Positions 12,340-23,009 of a DNA stretch of 64,000 nucleotides are shown here, piece after piece. The number at the start of each line of letters is the position of its first letter. Positions within the stretch are counted from its first letter, which is position 1. The position numbers and the translations under genes are program-made. The DNA comes from Epiperipatus broadwayi. Its lineage: Eukaryota > Onychophora > Udeonychophora > Euonychophora > Peripatidae. The notes under the pieces are model-generated. The model had not been told where the DNA came from and ran no database searches. It saw only the letters and a list, made by a program, of their open reading frames with translations. The DNA is taken from positions 434,001-498,000 of the forward strand of contig JAQFVV010006353.1 in NCBI GenBank assembly GCA_028023455.1, read 5' to 3'.

Positions 12340-12955
12340 ATAAATTTTTAGTGCAAAAAGATTGCAAGTTGGAAAATCCATGATGATATAGTCAGGAGAT
12401 AAAGGGATTTAGATATTTGGGTAGAAGGTTGGAGTGAGGATGGAAGAAGTGAAGATAAAGTTAAAAGAAATATAACCTTGGCAAAGGAGGCATTTACTGA
12501 GAAAATATGTTGTGTGAAGTGTACTATTGTATGGTTGTGAAACATGGACACTGAGTAATAAAATTAGAAACAGACTGAAAGCCTTTGAGATGTGGACATG
12601 AAGAAAAATAAAAAAAATCAGTTGGATGAATAAAATAACAAATGAAGTTTTGTAAAGATTAAAGAAAATATAAAAAAAATTGATTGAGGTAATTTTTGAT
12701 AGGGAAATTGGATTGGACATATAGTAAAAAGAGAATATAATTTAATGAAAGATGTTTTGAAGAAAATAATGAGTGAAATCAAGAAGAACGGACAGAAAAG
12801 ATTGACATTCCTGGATGATATAAGAGATGGACAGAGTTATGTGGAATTGAAAAGCTGGCAATGAAGAGAACAGAATGGAGAAATGGATGCATTGGTGATG
12901 TGATTACTTTCTGGACCTGACCATAGAACAGAATGCTATTGATTGATTGTTGATT
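12340..12955 (+). mobile_element. Old LINE 3' fragment (RT C-terminal region)
   Basis: Across frameshifts the plus strand reads GFRYLG..., IKRNITLAKEAF, WTLSNKIRNRLKAFEMWTW, RKIKKISWMNKITNEV and a terminal GQKRLTFLDDIRDG. The order matches the region after the RT active site in RTE/jockey-type LINE proteins (the ...ETWTL..., LEAFEMW, RISW series). It ends near an (ATTG)n tail at 12938-12950. It is heavily mutated and lacks the RT core. Confidence 0.6.
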
Positions 12956-12959
12956 TTAT

Positions 12960-13440
12960 TATATGTATTTTTGGATATAAACATGGTTTAACTTTTGTTT
13001 CGGTGAATATTACTAGTGTAGTGCAAACTGATACACACACACACACATATATATATAATGTAAACGTGTGAATATTTAATTTTGATATTTATATTTAATC
13101 ATTAATATTAATTCTTTCTTATGTTTATTGATTTGTTACTTTATTGATAAATTAATAACGTTTAGAGATAATTTCAGTACATCAATAGATCTGAAATAAA
13201 TAATGTTCTTATTCAAATTATTTAGTCATCATTTGTGCATTCTTCTCTCGATAGCCAATTATCCTCAATCACTCCTGGGTATTCACATTCTGAGCTCAAG
13301 TGAAACAGGATTGTTATTGGAAAACTGTGCTTCCAGAGGATAGTATATCCATATGAAATATTTGTTAATGAAAATAGCCTGCTAAATTAGGGTTAGTGAA
13401 GTTTAAACCCCATATATTCAAATAAACACTTATGAATGAA
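12960..13440. other. AT-rich DNA, nothing recognised
   Basis: There is a (CA)n(TA)n run near 13031-13057. No gene signal was seen. Confidence 0.4.
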
Positions 13441-13442
13441 TG

Positions 13443-14635
13443 ATAAAGAGAAGGGCTTTAACCTTTTCACAAACACTTATGATTTAGTTTTTTGATTATA
13501 GAAAGAACTCTTGAATTTACACAAGGTAGAGATTATATAAAGATAAGAACAGCCATTTTATCTTTAAACTAGATTCACATTTATATAGGCCAATCTGAAG
13601 CATCTTGATTTGAGAGCATGAAGATATTTCTCACTTCACATTTAAATCCACTATTTCCTTTTTGACAAATGAACATGCAAAACTTGTGATTTACAACTAA
13701 TTAAATTAAAATTACGATCTTTTTAATGGAAATATAGAAACTAATGTAATGTTCTAATTATTTATTTCACATGTAATTTGTCAAAAAGGAAATACTTATA
13801 TATATATATATAAGGCTTTAAACCTTAATACTATATGCCTTGTATGAATTTTACCACTAGAGGGACCTCTACAAATCTAACGCAAGATTACGACTTTATA
13901 AAGATAAGAGCGGCCTCTTATCTTCAACCTACTTTGTAATTATATAGGTGAATCTAAAGCATTTTTGGGAGTGTGAAGCTAATAAATTCTTTACTAATTA
14001 AGTCCACTATATCTGTTAAACATTAACATTCACGAAATATTTCGATTTACAGCGAGTCAATATTGAGATCTTATATTTAGAAATATTTTGAATCAATTTG
14101 AAGTTGTAAACATTAATTTTTCTTAAGAGCATGGTTAGCATGTAAATACTTATATATATATATATATATATAAGGATTTATTAGCTTCACACTTCCATAT
14201 CAAAAATGCTTTAGATTCGCCTGTATAATTAGAAAGTAGGTTGAAGATAAAAAGCCGCTCTAATCTTTTTAAAGTCGTAACCTTGCCTTAGATTTGTAAA
14301 GGTCCCTCTAGTGGTAAAATTGACACAAGGTGCATAGTATTAAGGTTTAAAGCATATATATATAAGTATTTAGATGCTGACCATTCACTTAATATGAATT
14401 AATGTTTACAAAAAGGAAATAGTGGATTTAAATTTGAAATGAGTAACATCTTTGTGCTCTCAAATCAAGATGCTTCAGATTAATCTATGTAAATATGAAT
14501 TTAGGTTAAAGACAAGATGGCCATTATTATCTCTATAAAGTCCCTATCTTGTGTCAAAGTTTGAGAGACCCTCTGTAATCAAAAAACTACATCCTCTGTG
14601 GAAAAGGCTAAAGCCTTTCTCTTTATAATACATAC
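13443..14635. mobile_element. Nested double palindrome (foldback family 3)
   Basis: The outer arms (about 13445-13700 and 14385-14632) are inverted copies, for example GAGCATGAAGATATTTCTCA against CTTTGTGCTCTCAAATCAAG. Between them, bounded by (TA)n on both sides, lies a second inverted pair (about 13812-14150 and 14172-14362) of the related sequence CACTAGAGGGACCTCTAC...AGGTGAATCTAAAGCATTTT. One foldback has apparently inserted inside another of the same family, probably at TA. There is no coding capacity. Confidence 0.75.
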
Positions 14636-14639
14636 TTCC

Positions 14640-15800
14640 TGTATGCCTGATAAATCATTAGAACATTATGAATGAATATTAAGTGAGACCTCTGAGAAAT
14701 GATTTGCTAAATGATGATCAGAAAATATAATCAGGATACTTTATATAAGTAGTTATATAAAAGTCATACGATTTGATCATAAATATTGATTTTATTTAAA
14801 TTTATAATTTAAATTTCATTAATCTTTGTTAATTTTAAGATAATTTGGTTGTAGGCCACAAGTGTATATTTGTATACTAAGGGTATTTGCAGATGTATAG
14901 GAACCATCACAAACATCATAGGATTAAGTTGCCAGAACAATATTGAAACAGTCAGCTTTATCAATTCTCCTGTTTCTCCTACTATATACTATAGTAGTAT
15001 TTCTATATAAATAACTAGCACCAAATTCTCGTATATACGGTTAATATTATATTCAAATCAGGCTGAATTTAAATATAAAGGTATTAGTTATGTATGTGTG
15101 CATATATTTCATGCCTACAAGATAAAAGGTGTATCTGTATATGTAAAAACCCATATATACACACACATATATTTCTAGGAGTAAATTAATGAAAACTGCA
15201 TTGTATGTGTAACGAGAGACTACATATATGCAGGAAAGAATAATGTTAACAGATTTAAAAACATTATAAATTTATTTATTTAAAATATTTATTCTAAATA
15301 TTTGAAATTATTGTATATTTCTGCATATATTGCTAAATTAAATAATCAAGTTACATATATAACCAGATGTTTTCCATTTAGAATTGTTTTCGAAAAAATT
15401 GGTAATATAAAATTCCATTTATAGATTTGTTTTCGAAAGATTGGTATTATAAAATTTAATCTTTCTCGCTGAAGTGTAATCTAATTACAAAACTAAAAGG
15501 CAACACTAAGTTGTAGGATAAATTATCCTGAGTGATTAAAAAGAAATTGTGAATGACTGGATGTAAAACTTCGCTATAAGAAATAAAAACAAAGTAATTA
15601 TACGATTCTAGGAATACAGCGAGAAAATTAGCAAAACAAATCTAGAAAATTACTATGACCAAGAAGGGAGGGTAAGCTGATAATATAAGCTTCTGCAGCC
15701 ATTTTGGAATTATTCGGACATTATTTCATTCAACAACTTATGTTTAAAATTATTAATTAAGATGCAAGTTGAGTAGAAGGCATTTTTTCTTGCCTTTCTG
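14640..15800. other. AT-rich DNA, nothing recognised
   Basis: A direct near-repeat TTTTCGAAA.AATTGGTA occurs at 15389 and 15430. No gene signal was seen until the exon at 15807. Confidence 0.4.
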
Positions 15801-15806
15801 ACCCAG

Positions 15807-15903
15807 GAGTCTACCATGCGGGAAGCTGTGAAAGAAGAGCGTAGGAAGCAGATGCCCATTTCCATCCTCAACATTAAGCAAGTACAAGCAGATAAAGAGC
15901 CCG
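15807..15903 (+). CDS. Candidate internal coding exon, product unrecognised
   Basis: A 97-bp GC-richer island is preceded by a pyrimidine tract and TGACCCAG acceptor, and followed by CCCG|GTAAAA as donor. Only one frame is open. It reads ESTMREAVKEERRKQ, then MPISILNIKQVQADKEP, leaving one base over (32 codons plus 1 nt). The charged helical first half could be a coiled coil or basic segment. MREAVKEERR is faintly reminiscent of the post-DNA-binding region of nuclear receptors, but I do not recognise the protein. No neighbouring plus-strand exons were found, so it would sit between large introns. Confidence 0.5.
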
Positions 15904-17700
15904 GTAAAACCTTTCCTCTACTTAAAGATTAATAACTCGGAAATGCGATAATTCCTAAAGCTAGCTAAATTTAAACTCTATGGCCATAGCAATAATGTAA
16001 ATTTAAATCCACTATTAAATGTAATTTTTATTTCTTTATTTTAATCTTAAAATCACTACTAAAATGTAATTTTGATTTCTTTTGTTTTCACCTTAAAATC
16101 TTGCCTGATTTAATTTCATATTTATTGATTTATGTACTCTATGTATTTGTTAATTTATGTGTTGGTTTTCTAAGTTATCTCGATTGATCAACGTAATTAC
16201 AGTTTTCTGACTTATTTAGTTGTGACTTGCTTAATAAGATTGATTTAAAATTAATTATTATAAATTTCGTTACGTATAATTTTAAATGCTTTATTCTAAA
16301 TTGTGTCTAATTTTAAATGCTTCATTCTAAAATGATAATTAAGTTTCTAGATTATTTTACGTATTTTCACTTAATGATATGTGCTTTTACATATTTTAAT
16401 AATAATAAGATTTGCCTTAGTTAATTCTTGTACACAACTTAAGTTTGTCTTGAACTGAGTAGATCAGATATAAACTAATTGTGTTGCAATTTCATTTTGA
16501 ACCATGCTAAAACAGAGTCAAATTTTAGATATCTGTTCATTAAACATACATTCTTTCTAAGTAAATCTATGCCGTTTTATGATTTTCCATTGCTTAGTAG
16601 TTTGTGCTATATTTGTTTAAAACGGAATTTTACTACCGACTAAACGCTTAGTGAGGAGCCGTTACAGGTTCACACCTAGAGAATAATATAGAGTCTAGGA
16701 TGCAAAAGAAAACTGTTTTGAAAGAGGTAAAATATCTTGTTTTAAGAGATAATTAAAAAGCTTACAGCTGTTTTAAGATAGATTCACTTTCGAGATATTT
16801 AACTAGTGTTTAGCTGGAGTGATTGAGATACAGCATAGAGCTATAACTTTATATCTTAATGCCCAATAATATGCTGTGCTTACTTCTACAGTTATAAATT
16901 CCTATATAGATAGCTTTACAGATTAGATTCCTAGTTTTTCCTTAAGAGCATAATTATACATGCTACCTAATGAATTGATATACGGTAGTTTCATGAAGGA
17001 AACTAGTGTTTAGCACCATAAAATTTTAATTATATAATGTGGTCAGCGGTGCGAGTGTGTTTTTAAGAAACGCTACGGTGTATATATATATATTTGTTGC
17101 TGCATTCCTTAATGGTTGTATGTGGTTGCACTACACCATTACTCTTAGTTTGGGCAATTTTCTTCTTCCGATGATGGATGGGTTCGAACCTCCCCATTCT
17201 GCATCCTTAGGAATGGAGCATGAGACTCCCGTGGAGCATAAGACTCCCACGCAAATAAATTGCTCGATCGCCGGACTAAAATGTCTCCTATCTTATTTAC
17301 ACAGCAATGAATACGGTGAAAAAGGTAACCGTTACTTGGTAAAAATTCCATAAAAAGGCACTCTCGAGACGCAAGGGCTATATCAGACTTTATATTTTCT
17401 ATACGCCATGGTATCTGAAGTCTGACTGCCAATCATCAGTTCATCCTGCCATAGTAATTGTATTTTCAGCTTTGATCTGAATTCGAGTCTAATTTTATAA
17501 GCACATAAGCTATATAGAGAATGTTAAGTATTCGTCTTTAATAAAATATATTCTTTATCAATATGTATAATCATTCCTGCTAGCTCTAGAGCGGATCTAG
17601 ACCCTATTATATAGCATAAACTAGGCATAGATGGTCATGAGCAAATTAACCTTGATCTATAATGTAATCTTAAGGCTCATGAAAATATAAATTTTAAAAC
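15904..17700. other. AT-rich DNA, nothing firmly recognised
   Basis: The 17040-17430 segment is less AT-rich and has a near direct repeat (GGAGCATGAGACTCCCGT, then GGAGCATAAGACTCCCACG). Its open frames have no recognisable domain. Confidence 0.35.
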
Positions 17701-17709
17701 GTATAATTT

Positions 17710-18035
17710 CTTAATCATCTGCGAGTAATATCTATATGTAGCAAACTCAATTAAATGATTTGTAATCCAAACTACAATCACCTGCCGTGATTGGAATTGC
17801 TATATAAACAATTAAAACATCACCTACGAGTGGTATATGTATTTATAATAAACCTAATGTAACTAACCAAAATGATTAATGTCACCTGTGAGTGATTTAC
17901 ATTGTACCAAATGTATAAGTAAATTAAAGCCATATGTAACTAGACAAACCATAAATGATTATAACTCCAGTCATCACTTGCATGTGAATCCCAACTCAAA
18001 TATGAAATTGTATCCCTAATTTAGTCACCTGCGTG
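17710..18035. repeat. Degenerate repeat array around TCACCTGCGAGTGA
   Basis: Variants of TCACCTGCGAGTGATT occur about every 45-85 bp at roughly 17716, 17778, 17820, 17881, 17970 and 18022. The spacers are AT-rich and partly shared (GTAACTA.., AAATGATTA). It looks like an eroded minisatellite with an E-box-like CACCTG core in most units. Confidence 0.5.
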
Positions 18036-18039
18036 TGAG

Positions 18040-19255
18040 ACAACCTATATAGCCAAGTTATAGTCATGATTTTCATTTAATAATTTTAATTTTTAGTTTT
18101 CATTAAATTGGTTTTGAATTTAACTTTGGTGTCATGTCTCAATGTTGCTCATTGGTAAGACTTTATTGATTAGCTAATCATCAGTTAAGAATCACAATCC
18201 ATATTTTATAATTATGTTCTGCCACACACATCGTCTATATAGCTATACTCGTTAATAAGTCAACTTATCCTAGTCTTGTATTTTACCGATGTGCTACTGC
18301 CAGCACGTGATGAAGGAAAATGCTGCTGTGGCTTCATATGTGTCATCCGCAAGGGGGTAAATCTTTGAGCGCTAGTAAAGGAGTTGGGGCTACATCAGAC
18401 AAGGTGGCTAGTACAACTCTATGCTGGTCAGCCTTGGTATGATTTACTAAAGTTCTGGATTTTGTTGCGCGAATGTACAGATTTGACTGTTACAATATAT
18501 ATTCAAATATCATCATGGATTTTAGTCATCCCATTTAATGTGACCTTTCAAATCGCAAACAGACTTGGAATTTTTCTTTCAATTATTGCCATATGAAGTT
18601 AATTACGCAGTATTCATGCATTAGTAACAGTTATAATCGAATAAAGAATCACATGTCATTACTACTTAAGAGTTTGTAAGAAGTTTGAGGGTCAGAACTT
18701 ACAGAGCTCTACCCCTGAACCAAAACATGTAGGGTGTTAGTTGTCATTCATAAATGTGTACAACTATTAATATCTTCAAAAAAGAAAAAACAAAGATAGA
18801 AAGCAAAAAAATAATAAAACATTAAAGATAAGTTTTGCGATAATTATACAAACCGATCCATCAAATGCAAATATATCCATTAGTATTATGCTTTTGTTTC
18901 TTTAAAATGCTCAATTTAATATATTATTACGTCTTGGAACTTTAGTTTTTGGAAATACTTTAACACTTTGACCATGGATTTCCAACTTGGGATACCCATA
19001 GCTTCAGGGGATACAGGAAGCTTGACCAGAAGATACAATGAAGCAGGTAAATAAGTATATCATACAATTAATATATTCTAAAAAGGGTTATGTTATCATG
19101 ATTTCTGGACTATTCCATGTTGGTACTATCCCTCAGCCACACAGCAACATTTCAAGACACTTTTCAGACACAATGAGGCTTCACAGACTCTTTTTTCTTA
19201 CTGCAGGGTCCAATTACTCAAAATACCTGATTAAGATTTAAGATAACTAGTAAAA
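18040..19255. other. AT-rich DNA, one weak exon-like island
   Basis: At about 18304-18354 a short island follows a CTGCCAG acceptor-like site and ends in GGGGTAAAT. It reads HVMKENAAVASYVSSARG in one frame. It is too short and unsupported to call. Confidence 0.25.
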
Positions 19256-19258
19256 TTG

Positions 19259-19588
19259 TCAGATCAGCACCTTCTTGAAACTCACCTTCATGACATCTGC
19301 ACCTCTTGTGCATGCTTGTGATGTACTGAGTGGTACATTTTCCAATTGCTTATTTCTTGTAATACAGGATAATTTACTAAAAGCCAAGGAAGAACAGGAT
19401 GAAAAAGATTGGCAATCCCTGATCTTGACTAATAAAAACTCTCCCTTAAATTTTATCTTCAGATATGCCTTTAAATCAGCAATCAAATATTTCACCTTGC
19501 TTACATATGGATAATCTTCATAACATAAGTAGAGTGTTTTTCCTCTGAAACCATATTCATATATTTCTCTAAAAGATTTTTTTAATCT
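19259..19588 (-). pseudogene. Coding-like fragment, unknown product
   Basis: On the minus strand about 110 codons are open up to a stop at 19259. The frame includes REIYEYGFRGKTLYLCYEDY, PYVSKVKYLIADLKAYLKIK and FKGEFLLVKIRDCQ. Composition and lack of stops suggest real or formerly real coding sequence. AATCTTTTAG just upstream could be a splice acceptor. I recognise no family and it could be a transposon fragment. Confidence 0.3.
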
Positions 19589-19798
19589 AATCTGTAATAG
19601 TCATTTGATTCGCACATCCAGATCAATGAAGATATCTTTACAAAACTGGACTCTATAACTTCACATCCAAAGAGCTGAAGAATATACTAAAAAGATTTAT
19701 GACCCAGCCACTTCATTTTTAGAATTTTATGAAATATATTTAAATGAAATTTTTCTGGTGCTTAATAGTATATTGATAACAGGTCTAAATGATGATGA

Positions 19799-20055
19799 TA
19801 AAAGGTGGCTGCTGGAAGGTTGCATTAGATCCTAAGATCTAGGTGCAGTGCTCTCAGATCCAAAGCTCCTCACTGATGAAGGCCACAAGCCAGAAACTAG
19901 TCTGGGGATATTGGATGAGTAGGCACTAGATAGGGATTTTATGCACAAGTTCTGGTTGAGACTGAGTGGCACTACTGTATGGAGAGAGTTTTGCCTGTTT
20001 TAATAACAGTAATGTGCTAGCATAAGAAATACTGATCACGTAATGTTTAGTGGTT
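19799..20055 (+). mobile_element. Hammerhead-family element, single arm plus 3' tail
   Basis: It begins with AAAAGGTGGCTGCTGGA, carries an intact ribozyme (19858-19916), then GGGATTTTATGCACAAG and the terminal tail GATCACGTAATGTTTAGTGG, followed by (TAA)n. There is no inverted partner, so it may be a 5'-truncated insertion, as expected for target-primed copying from the 3' end. Confidence 0.85.
19858..19916 (+). ncRNA. Type I hammerhead ribozyme (complete)
   Basis: Stem I outer is ATCCAA/TTGGAT, internal loop AGC/TA, stem I inner TCCTCA/TGGGGA. CTGATGA is at 19873-19879. Stem II is GGC-CACAA-GCC flanked by unpaired A on each side. GAA is at 19893-19895, and stem III AC-TA-GT is followed by C17 at 19902. 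Predicted cleavage is after 19902. All catalytic positions are conserved. The A opposite A at the base of stem II departs from the usual G-C pair. Confidence 0.85.
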
Positions 20056-20332
20056 TAATAATAATAATAGTAATAATAATTATAATTATTTATTTATTAA
20101 ACAAATAATATATACATATATAAAAGAGAATAATTTCAAATAAGTGGAACTTGTGCGAAAAGTTATTCATAAGTCAATATGTTAATTAAGCCAATAAACA
20201 TCACATGATCACCACTTATAACTGTTATTAAAACAGGCAAAATTCACTATATGTATTGCCACACACAGCAAGCTAGAGTAATCAATGTATGCCAGAAAGC
20301 TTGTGCATAAAATCCCCATCTAGTGCCTACTC

Positions 20333-20391
20333 ATCCAATATCCCCAGACTAGTTTCTGGCTTGTGGCCTTCGTCAGTGAGGAGCCTTGGAT
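20333..20391 (-). ncRNA. Type I hammerhead ribozyme (complete)
   Basis: On the minus strand the core reads CTGACGA (N7 = C), stem II GGC/GCC, GAAAC-TA-GTC. Stem I is TCCTCA/TGGGGA plus ATCCAA/TTGGAT. Predicted cleavage lies between complement positions 20347 and 20346. Confidence 0.85.
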
Positions 20392-20603
20392 CTGAGAGCT
20401 GGCTATGGTTATTAAGAAACCAAAGATGCCAAAATGTATAGATACTGAATTGAGTTCAGACTATATGTATAAGTTGATGGGCTTGAGTTGAAAATATTAA
20501 GGTATTTTCAATTTAAGACTCATAGTTTTGTAGCTAAGTGGAGATAAAAGGTGGTTGCTGGAGAGTTGCATTAGATCCTAAGATCTAGATGCAGTGCTCT
20601 CAT

Positions 20604-20662
20604 ATCCAAGGCTCCTCACTGATGAAGGCCACAAGCCAGAAACTAGTCTGGGGATATTGGAT
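20604..20662 (+). ncRNA. Type I hammerhead ribozyme (complete)
   Basis: CTGATGA is at 20619-20625, stem II GGC/GCC, GAAAC-TA-GTC with C17 at 20648. Stem I has two helices, TCCTCA/TGGGGA and ATCCAA/TTGGAT, around GGC/TA. It forms the inverted partner of the ribozyme at 20333-20391. Confidence 0.85.
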
Positions 20663-21105
20663 GAGTATGCACTAGATTGGGGTTTTATGCACAAGCCTTC
20701 TGGCATCCATTGATTACTCTAGCTTGCTGTGTGTGTGGCAATACGTATAGTGAGTTTTGCCTGTTTTAATATATTAAATACAAAAAGAAAGTATTTAAAT
20801 TAATTATCTAAAAACAATGTATGGAGAATAACTTCAAGATTAATACAAAGAATAAATTATAAATACTGGGAATAGATAAATATTTAATTACGCACATATA
20901 AAAAAAGAGAAAAAGATTATAAACATTAATCAAATATCCCATACTTTTTATTCATAGAAGGTGTTGCTAAAAAAACAATGTTTGGGAGGGTGATTTAAAC
21001 ATTAATCAAGTACAATACATACACATGTTAAAATAATCATCATCATCATAAATATGATTTCAAATAACAATAACCAAAGTTGCAAACATAAGTAGTTAAC
21101 ATCTA

Positions 21106-21645
21106 AACAAAGCAAAGCAAAACTCCATATAGTAGTGCCACCTGTGCTAAACAGAGTAATCAATGGATGCCAGAAGGCTTGTGCATAAAATCCCTATTTA
21201 ATGCCTACTCATCCAATATCCCCAGACTAGTTTCTGGCTTGTGGCCTTCGTCAGTGAGGAGCTTTGGATCTGAGAGCACTGCATCTAGATCTTAGGATCT
21301 AATGCAACCCTCTAGCAAACACCTTTTATCTCTACTTAACTACAAAACTATGAGCATGAAATTAAAAACACAAAAAATATTTTAAATCTAAGCTCAATAG
21401 CTTATATAGTCATATGGGTCTGAACTCAGTTCAGCACCCATACATTTTGGTGTCTTTGGTTCTTTAACAACCATAGCCACCACTACCCTATTAGGCAGGA
21501 TTGGTGATAAACTAGCAAGCATCACATGATCACATCTCCAATACTAGCACATAATTGTTTATAAACAAAGCAAAGCAAAACTCCATATAGTAGTGCCACC
21601 TGTGCTAAACAGAGTAATCAATGGATGTGATCATGTGATGCTTGC
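21106..21645. mobile_element. Hammerhead-family element with 13-bp target duplication
   Basis: Flanked by the 13-bp direct repeat TAGTTAACATCTA at 21093-21105 and 21646-21658. It starts AACAAAGCAAAGCAAAACTC, has a full ribozyme arm, then the central region (CAATAGCTTATATAGTCATA, ACCCATACATTTTGGTG). It ends with a second, short copy of the outer segment and the tail GATCATGTGATGCTTGC. An inner tail in reverse at 21518-21540 suggests a composite or recombined copy. Confidence 0.85.
21211..21269 (-). ncRNA. Type I hammerhead ribozyme (complete)
   Basis: On the minus strand: ATCCAA, AGC, TCCTCA, CTGACGA, A-GGC-CACAA-GCC-A, GAAAC-TA-GTC, TGGGGA, TA, TTGGAT. Every core base matches the consensus, with N7 = C. 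Confidence 0.85.
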
Positions 21646-21869
21646 TAGTTAACATCTATTGAATAATCAATAAAAAAGGAGTAAACAGAGCAAGACTATT
21701 GTAACTAAATTGCGTAAGACTACTTTCCAAGTAAAAATCTTGCAATGACAATTGAAAATTCAGAGCTAAGCAGGTGTTTACAACTGGAAATAGCTTAAGG
21801 CTACTTTCAAAATAAAAATCTTGTGATGTCATTTGAAAATTCTTAGCTAAGCAGATATTTACAAATGAT

Positions 21870-22310
21870 ACTTTGTGATCATCATCATCATCAACCATTA
21901 TCAATCTACTGCAAGATGAAGGTCTCTCCAAGTTCAATCCGTCTTCTCCAATCTTTGGCTTCTCTTCTCCACATCGCCCCTGCACATTTTCTTATTTCAT
22001 CCATCCATCTCACATGTGGTCTCTTCCTGGGTCTTTTACAATCTCTTGGAATCCAGTTTAAGATTTCAGTTGTCCATCTATTATCATCTCTTCTAGCAAT
22101 ATATCCAGCCCAACTCCACTTCAGACTTTTAATTTTTTCAATGAGGTCAGTAACACCTGTTTGTTCTCTTACCCATATATTGCGTTTTCGATCTCTTCTT
22201 GTTACTCCCAACATGCATCTTTCCATACTTCTTTGAGTGGTGTGAAATCCCTGTAGTGCTTTTCTATTAAATATCCAAGTCTCAGATCCATAAGTAAGAA
22301 CTGATACATT
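21870..22310 (-). mobile_element. RTE-type LINE 3' fragment
   Basis: The minus-strand frame 22226-21906 reads MERCMLGVTRRDRKRNIWVR, TGVTDLIEKIKSLKWSWAGY, IARRDDNRWTTEIL, IPRDCKRPRKRPHVRWMDEI, RKCAGAMWRREAKDW. This is the conserved segment after the RT domain in RTE-like LINE proteins (R.QW.GHVARM..RW...RP..RW.D). The 3' end is a (GATGAT)n tail at 21876-21893. There is no RT core, so it is a 5'-truncated copy. Sister copies are at 29281, 32118, 34540, 46550 and 54601. Confidence 0.82.
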
Positions 22311-22605
22311 AATAAAAATGATAATAATAACAACAATAAAAATAATAATTCCATTTATTTAAGTGCAAAACAGCAGTTTATAGCCAATTACAAGTTGCAC
22401 ATTAAAATAGTGAAGGAAATATATGCAATGCATATTATATAATAATAAAAGAAAATAATAAATAAAGAATATACATAGAATGAATTTAAATTAATCAAAA
22501 GTAAACATTCAAATTTAAGAATATTATGAAATTTCGTAGGAATTAATTTAAAACTATTAATATTCCTACAAATAATAGTAGTAGTAAGAGGGACAATAGT
22601 CTGAT
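22311..22605. other. AT-rich spacer with (AAT)n-like runs
   Basis: No gene. GATAATAATAACAACAATAA-type simple sequence leads into a LINE-like 3' flank. Confidence 0.4.
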
Positions 22606-22775
22606 GTAAAACTAATTTAAACCACTAAACATCACATGATCACTATTTTTTAGGCCTACACAAGCTGTTTACACAGAGGCAAAACTCTCCCTACAGTAGC
22701 ACCATTCAGCGCAAGCCAGAGTAACCAATGGATGCAGAAAGGTTTGTGCAGAAAATCCCTATCTATTGCCTACTC

Positions 22776-22834
22776 ATCCAATATCCCCAGACTAGTTTCT
22801 AGCTTGTGGCTTTCATCAGTGAAGAGCCTTGGAT
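22776..22834 (-). ncRNA. Type I hammerhead ribozyme with compensated stem II
   Basis: On the minus strand CTGATGA, then A-AGC-CACAA-GCT-A (G-C changed to A-U, still paired), GAAAC-TA-GTC. Stem I inner is TCTTCA/TGGGGA, paired throughout with two G-U wobbles; outer ATCCAA/TTGGAT is intact. Confidence 0.82.
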
Positions 22835-22839
22835 GTGAT

Positions 22840-22896
22840 AGCACTCACTGATGAAAACCCACAAGCTAGAAACTAGTCTGGGGATATGAAACGAGT
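22840..22896 (+). ncRNA. Decaying hammerhead ribozyme
   Basis: CTGATGA (22848-22854) and GAAAC-TA-GTC are intact. Stem II (AAAC-CCACAA-GCT) no longer pairs well and the outer stem I is lost because the palindrome centre lies here. Confidence 0.6.
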
Positions 22897-23009
22897 AGGC
22901 ACTGGATAGGGATTTTATGCACAAACTTCCTTCCTGCATCCATTATTCTGGCTTTCACAGAGTGGCGCTACTGTATGGGAGTTTTGCCTCTGTGTAAAAC
23001 TAATCTAGT

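Larger units (their letters stand above)
20191..20770. mobile_element. Hammerhead palindrome, head-to-head dimer
   Basis: The minus-strand arm (20191-20400, with tail AAACATCACATGATCACC at its left) faces a plus-strand arm (about 20510-20770). The centre holds AAGAAACCAAAGATGCC and GTATAGATACTGAATTGAG. Both arms carry intact ribozymes pointing outward. The outer ends match as inverted repeats: GGCAAAATTCACTATATGTA against TACGTATAGTGAGTTTTGCC. Confidence 0.88.
22620..22993. mobile_element. Compact hammerhead palindrome with about 13-bp target duplication
   Basis: Flanked by GTAAAACTAATTTA (22606-22619) and GTAAAACTAATCTA (22994-23007), one mismatch. The 3' tail (ACCACTAAACATCACATGAT in reverse) is at the left. 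The arms meet after only a few unpaired bases near 22835-22845, giving an almost continuous hairpin of about 150 bp per side. The minus arm ribozyme is intact and the plus arm one is partly decayed. Confidence 0.85.

Noticed and set aside
17039-17432. Overlapping open frames on both strands
   Set aside because: No domain, no splice context and similar openness on both strands; probably chance in a GC-richer patch.
18304-18354. Short exon-like island with acceptor- and donor-like sites
   Set aside because: Only 17 or so codons, weak pyrimidine tract and no homologue recognised.
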